This document shows positions 5,475 to 8,032 of a stretch of 8,032 nucleotides of DNA, piece after piece. Position numbers and translations under genes: made by a program. The first letter of the stretch is position 1; each line of letters opens with the position of its first letter. The notes beneath the pieces are model-generated. The model was not told the DNA's origin. It ran no database searches and saw only the letters and a list, made by a program, of their open reading frames with translations. This DNA comes from Candidatus Saccharimonadota bacterium (GTDB lineage: Bacteria; Patescibacteriota; Saccharimonadia; Saccharimonadales; Saccharimonadaceae): NCBI GenBank assembly GCA_905373345.1, contig CAJPSU010000027.1, positions 1 to 8,032 on the forward strand, in the 5' to 3' direction.

Positions 5475-7223
5475 CTAGCCTTGCGGTGTTAACATTAAAT
5501 AATTGAGCATCCAATTTGATATGTCGTTGAAAATCGGCTTTGCGTCACTACCGCCGCCCATATCTTTGCCATCGGCGGCAATTTCAACCATAATGACGTA
5601 ACGTGGAGTTTGCCCCTTCTCGCCGCCATAGCCCAAATACGTTCCAATCGTCTGATTGCTGACATACTTGCCGTTCACAATCGTTTCAGACGTGCCGGTC
5701 TTGCCGCCCACAAGATAGCGATCCGAACCGTCTTTCGGGTTGTACGTTGCGTAATGCGATTGATGAACCATCTCGCGCACCGTCGTTGATGTTGCTTCAG
5801 TAATGACACGTGCTTGAGCTTTTGTGCCCGCTGGCGCGAAAACACCATCGTTGCTAATCGTACCGTTAATGATCGTCGGCGCAAAATACGTTCCACCATT
5901 TACCACTGCGCAAAAGCCGCTCGCCACTTGCAGCATCGTCGCGTCCATACCCTGCCCGAATACCATGTTACTATAGCGCACCGCATTACCCTCTTGCTGC
6001 AGCGGTGAGATAATCGTGCCTTTCGCTTCATTCGCAAGCTCAATACCGGTCAGTTCGCCCAGCTTAAATTTGTCATGAAAATATTCATAAATCGTATTGC
6101 GCGCAGCACGCGTAATATATGTGCCATTACCTAAACGCTGCACGATCGTCACCATGCCGGTGTTAAGCGACCAGTTCAGCGCTGTTTGCATCGTGATAGT
6201 TCCTGTCACTACCGCGTTCTTTGTTGCGTTATTAATAGTAATGTCTTCAACCTTAATCTTACCGGTGTTATCGTATGTGCTATCAGGTGTAATCACGCCG
6301 CGGTCAATACCTGTCGCAACCGTAAAAGTCTTGATATCAGAACCAGGCTCATATGGATTTGAAATTGTACTGTTATTAAAGACCGCCACGTCCTTCACAT
6401 TTAGATTAGACGGGTCGTACGTCGGCACGTTCGCCATCGCGAGCACTTTGCCCGTTTGCGGGTCCATCACGATCGCGCTCGCCCGCGTCGCACCGCTTCG
6501 CTTTACACCCGACACAAGGGCTTCTTCAACTTTTGATTGCACATTGCGATCAATTGTCAGCACCATATTTTTGCCATTTACCGCTGGTTTTTTGATATTT
6601 TTATCAGTCACAGTCAACGGTACGTCGCGCACATCGGTCACAGTTTTTAGTTCGCCGTCTTTACCGGCAAGCGTTTCATCGTTTGCCTGCTCAAAACCGT
6701 ACTTCCCCTGCCCTTCGCCATTCACGAAACCGAGCACTTGACTCGCAAGCGCTCCTTCCGGGTAGACGCGCTGCGTTGATGCGTCGAACCCGACGCCGGC
6801 AAGCTTCTCGTCTTTGATTTTCTGCGCCTGCACGCGGTTAACTTTCGTCGCAATCACTTGATAGCGCGTATTTTTTGCATCTAAATATTGACGAAAATCT
6901 TTGCGCACATTGCCGCCCGCCACACGATTCATCACATCAACTACTTTCTGCTTGTCTGTCACGAGCGTCGGATCAGCCCAAACCGTATACACCGTCGTAT
7001 TCATCACGAGTTTCGCCGGCGCATTGCCGTCCATCGCGTAGATTTCCCCGCGCGCCGCGCGGAGCGTAAATTTTTTGATATGCTCTTTATCTGCCAGCTG
7101 AACGTAATAATTATGCTGCAGTACCTGCACATGAAAAAGCTGCGCCACCATTACCAGCAGTGCTACAAGCGTCAAAACACCCAACACGCCAATCCGCGCA
7201 TCGCCTCGACTACCTATATTCAT
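5475..7223 (-). CDS. ftsI: FtsI/PBP3-type class B penicillin-binding protein (septal transpeptidase)
   Basis: This is a DD-transpeptidase that crosslinks peptidoglycan at the septum, anchored in the membrane with its catalytic domain outside. The 582-aa length is typical for a class B PBP. Residues ~11-31 are the single membrane anchor. RAARGEIYAMDG (55-66) opens the pedestal/dimerisation domain, and the transpeptidase domain starts near 215. Catalytic motifs are S295-D-I-K298 within YEPGSDIKTF, the SxN motif SLN (352-354) within ALNWSLNTG, and KTG (508-510) within VGGKTGTSE. FGQGMDATMLQ (422-432) is another conserved class B stretch. The usual active-site wording is PGSTFK; here it is PGSDIK, with both catalytic residues kept. 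No C-terminal PASTA domain is seen. The ATG lies 2 nt after the FtsL-like stop, with only a weak GAG site, which implies coupling. Position next to mraY and ftsW supports FtsI over an elongation PBP2. Confidence 0.93.
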   Translation of the reverse strand: MNIGSRGDARIGVLGVLTLVALLVMVAQLFHVQVLQHNYYVQLADKEHIKKFTLRAARGEIYAMDGNAPAKLVMNTTVYTVWADPTLVTDKQKVVDVMNRVAGGNVRKDFRQYLDAKNTRYQVIATKVNRVQAQKIKDEKLAGVGFDASTQRVYPEGALASQVLGFVNGEGQGKYGFEQANDETLAGKDGELKTVTDVRDVPLTVTDKNIKKPAVNGKNMVLTIDRNVQSKVEEALVSGVKRSGATRASAIVMDPQTGKVLAMANVPTYDPSNLNVKDVAVFNNSTISNPYEPGSDIKTFTVATGIDRGVITPDSTYDNTGKIKVEDITINNATKNAVVTGTITMQTALNWSLNTGMVTIVQRLGNGTYITRAARNTIYEYFHDKFKLGELTGIELANEAKGTIISPLQQEGNAVRYSNMVFGQGMDATMLQVASGFCAVVNGGTYFAPTIINGTISNDGVFAPAGTKAQARVITEATSTTVREMVHQSHYATYNPKDGSDRYLVGGKTGTSETIVNGKYVSNQTIGTYLGYGGEKGQTPRYVIMVEIAADGKDMGGGSDAKPIFNDISNWMLNYLMLTPQG

Positions 7224-7225
7224 GC

Positions 7226-7639
7226 TTATTTGCTCACATATTGCGTATCAGTTGGCGACGTCATTGCTTGCGCGACACTGCTCCCCTTCACCGACTGAAG
7301 TGCTGTCAAACGAGCATTCTCGACCGCTAAATCATTCTTTTGTTCAGTCAACGACGAAATTTTATCAGACATAGTATTCGCCGCGTAATCATAGCTCGAC
7401 ACGCGCGTCGCCTGTGTTAAGTATATCAGACCTAGAATCGTAATCATCAAAGCAACGATCACTGTATGCGACACGGGACCAAGCTTGACAGCCGATGCAA
7501 AAGCAACTGTATTGCGATTACGCCCATAATTACCTTGGCGCCGGCTATTAAATTGTACTGTTCGATGATATGGCATGGTGGTGGAATATTTTGTGTTTAT
7601 GTTAATACTATGGCAACACGCATCGGTTGCTCTGTTCAT
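7226..7639 (-). CDS. ftsL: FtsL/DivIC-like septum formation protein
   Basis: This small bitopic protein has 137 aa from the ATG at 7639. A basic cytoplasmic N-region (~1-55) is followed by one membrane segment (~59-77, VIVALMITILGLIYLTQ). A short coiled coil (~90-113) follows, with MSDKISSLTEQKNDLAVENARLTAL showing Leu spacing and charged flanks, then a short polar tail. The pattern, and the place between rsmH and ftsI, are those of FtsL, which bridges FtsQ and the FtsW-FtsI synthase. Sequence conservation in this family is too low for a stronger claim. The start is uncertain. ATG 7639 has GAGGG 12 nt upstream. ATG 7576 would give 116 aa and remove the unconvincing leader that contains ACCHSININ, but it has no ribosome site. 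Confidence 0.75.
   Translation of the reverse strand: MNRATDACCHSININTKYSTTMPYHRTVQFNSRRQGNYGRNRNTVAFASAVKLGPVSHTVIVALMITILGLIYLTQATRVSSYDYAANTMSDKISSLTEQKNDLAVENARLTALQSVKGSSVAQAMTSPTDTQYVSK
7588..7616 (-). promoter_or_regulatory. weak candidate promoter TTGCCA-17-CAAAAT before the second ftsL start
   Basis: On the minus strand TTGCCA (7616-7611) is followed after 17 nt by CAAAAT (7593-7588). Transcription would begin about 5 nt before ATG 7576 and give a nearly leaderless mRNA for the shorter FtsL-like protein. The spacing is ideal but the -10 element matches at only four of six positions. Confidence 0.2.
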
Positions 7640-7662
7640 TTCATCGTATTACCCTCTCGGCA

Positions 7663-7695
7663 GCTTAAGCACCCCTTTTTTGGGGGCGCTTAAGC
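7663..7695 (-). promoter_or_regulatory. strong hairpin (13-bp stem, 7-nt A-rich loop) upstream of ftsL
   Basis: On the minus strand the arms are GCTTAAGCGCCCC and GGGGTGCTTAAGC around a CAAAAAA loop. Every position pairs in the minus-strand RNA, with one G-U wobble; the plus-strand RNA would have an A-C mismatch instead, so selection on the operon transcript is plausible. No T-run follows the stem, so it is not a classical intrinsic terminator. It could be an attenuator, an RNA-processing or stability element, or a protein site, since GCTTAAGC is itself an 8-bp palindrome. It ends only 24 nt before ATG 7639. Confidence 0.55.
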
Positions 7696-7712
7696 GTGTG
7701 AAAGTGCAAAAA

Positions 7713-7784
7713 CTATACCTTGCGGCGCACAACAACGCTGCGCACAGCTTCGTTCTTGTCTTGGACTTGGATGTGACGCGTCAT
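7713..7784 (-). CDS. candidate small ORF (23 aa) between rsmH and ftsL
   Basis: The ATG at 7784-7782 follows AAAGGGGG (7800-7793) with an 8-nt spacer. The frame encodes MTRHIQVQDKNEAVRS and then VVVRRKV, and ends at TAG 7715-7713. About 16 of 23 codons begin with a purine, as in real genes here. The peptide is hydrophilic, basic at its end, and resembles nothing I recognise. It starts 25 nt after the rsmH stop and ends 17 nt before the hairpin at 7663-7695, the layout of a leader peptide or of a short coupled gene. It could also be a chance ORF or the broken N-terminus of a longer protein. Confidence 0.4.
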   Translation of the reverse strand: MTRHIQVQDKNEAVRSVVVRRKV

Positions 7785-7792
7785 GGTTACAT

Positions 7793-7800
7793 CCCCCTTT
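7793..7800 (-). promoter_or_regulatory. ribosome binding site AAAGGGGG of the 23-codon ORF
   Basis: This purine run lies 12-19 nt after the rsmH stop and 8 nt before ATG 7784. No other start codon at a normal distance opens a long frame, so it either serves the small ORF or marks the former start of a longer gene. The next bases also spell a start-stop pair, ATGTAA (7792-7787). Confidence 0.4.
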
Positions 7801-7809
7801 CTGTTTGTG

Positions 7810-8032
7810 TTATATTTTCACAGCGGCGCGCAACTTAGCACTGCGCGAACGCGGATTGTGAACATCGTTAATTGCGCCGCTAACGGGACGCCTCGTAATA
7901 ATACGAATTCTTGCCTCGTAGCCGGCAGCAGCCTGTTCGGCGAAGTACCGCTTCACGATTCGATCCTCAAGGCTGTGAAAACTAATCACCCCCACTCTTC
8001 CGCCGCATGTAAGCAACGCCGGAAGCAATGGC
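7810..8032 (-). CDS. rsmH: RsmH (MraW), 16S rRNA m4C1402 methyltransferase, C-terminal part
   Basis: RsmH adds the N4-methyl group to C1402 in the decoding centre of 16S rRNA using S-adenosylmethionine. Only the last ~74 codons are in the window, and the gene runs off the right edge. The diagnostic stretch CGGRVGVISFHSLEDRIVKR, shared by this family, is followed by the equally typical C-terminal NPRSRSAKLRAAVKI. The stop is TAA 7812-7810. No real start is present; TTG 8028 is internal. In most bacteria rsmH follows mraZ and precedes ftsL, and this order agrees. Confidence 0.95.
   Translation of the reverse strand, partial: PLLPALLTCGGRVGVISFHSLEDRIVKRYFAEQAAAGYEARIRIITRRPVSGAINDVHNPRSRSAKLRAAVKI

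Noticed and set aside
6097..6741. Plus-strand open frame of 214 codons antisense to ftsI.
   Set aside because: It is a shadow of the strongly supported ftsI gene, with no ribosome site and no recognisable domain. The same holds for the other antisense frames over murG, ftsW, mraY and ftsQ.
7674..7684. A AAA AAG slippery heptamer in the hairpin loop as a programmed frameshift site.
   Set aside because: The 23-codon ORF ends at TAG 7715-7713, before the loop, and ftsL starts after it, so no ribosome is expected to translate through the heptamer.
7663..7695. Calling the rsmH-ftsL hairpin a rho-independent terminator.
   Set aside because: On the minus strand the stem is followed by TGCCGAGAGGG with no U-tract, and on the plus strand by GTGTGAAAG. 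The stem is real but the terminator label is not supported.

Overview
The window is one end of a division and cell wall (dcw) cluster from a bacterium that is most likely a member of the Patescibacteria/CPR, with Candidatus Saccharibacteria (TM7) the best guess. That guess rests on remembered family resemblance, not on a search: the MurG acceptor loop reads IHDSDAHPGLTN, the FtsW core reads NNYHIKNAMIALGTGG and YLPEAVNDSIFAIMGE, and the gene set is compact and partly overlapping. TGA, TAG and TAA all end recognisable genes and Trp is TGG, so the code looks standard. This excludes lineages that read UGA as Gly.

Every confident gene is on the minus strand and is read from the right edge to the left. 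In transcription order they are the end of rsmH/mraW (7810-8032), a small candidate ORF of 23 codons (7713-7784), a strong hairpin (7663-7695), an FtsL/DivIC-like membrane protein (7226-7639), the septal transpeptidase FtsI (5475-7223), MraY (4421-5455), the SEDS glycosyltransferase FtsW (3108-4424), MurG (2015-3175) and FtsQ/DivIB (1032-2000). Junctions are tight: 2 nt between ftsL and ftsI, 19 nt between ftsI and mraY, a 4-nt GTGA overlap from mraY to ftsW, a 68-nt overlap from ftsW to murG, and 14 nt between murG and ftsQ. From ftsL to ftsQ this is very probably one transcription unit with translational coupling.

The genes form one pathway. MraY makes lipid I and MurG makes lipid II. FtsW polymerises lipid II and FtsI crosslinks it at the septum. 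FtsQ and the FtsL-like protein are the usual bitopic scaffold and activator of the FtsW-FtsI pair. RsmH, a 16S rRNA methyltransferase, is the usual first enzyme gene of the cluster. No murC/D/E/F, ftsA or ftsZ is seen here.

Positions 506-1031 hold no convincing gene. The stretch is AT-rich and carries one perfect DnaA box, a 14-bp palindrome and a long T-rich tract. Positions 143-505 hold a small unrecognised minus-strand gene with a very good ribosome binding site. Its 3' third collides with an open plus-strand frame entering from the left edge, so the true gene ends there are unsettled.

No mobile element, CRISPR array, tRNA or rRNA was found. No dramatic new system is visible. The least explained parts are the small ORF plus hairpin between rsmH and ftsL, the DnaA-box intergenic region, and the left-edge conflict.
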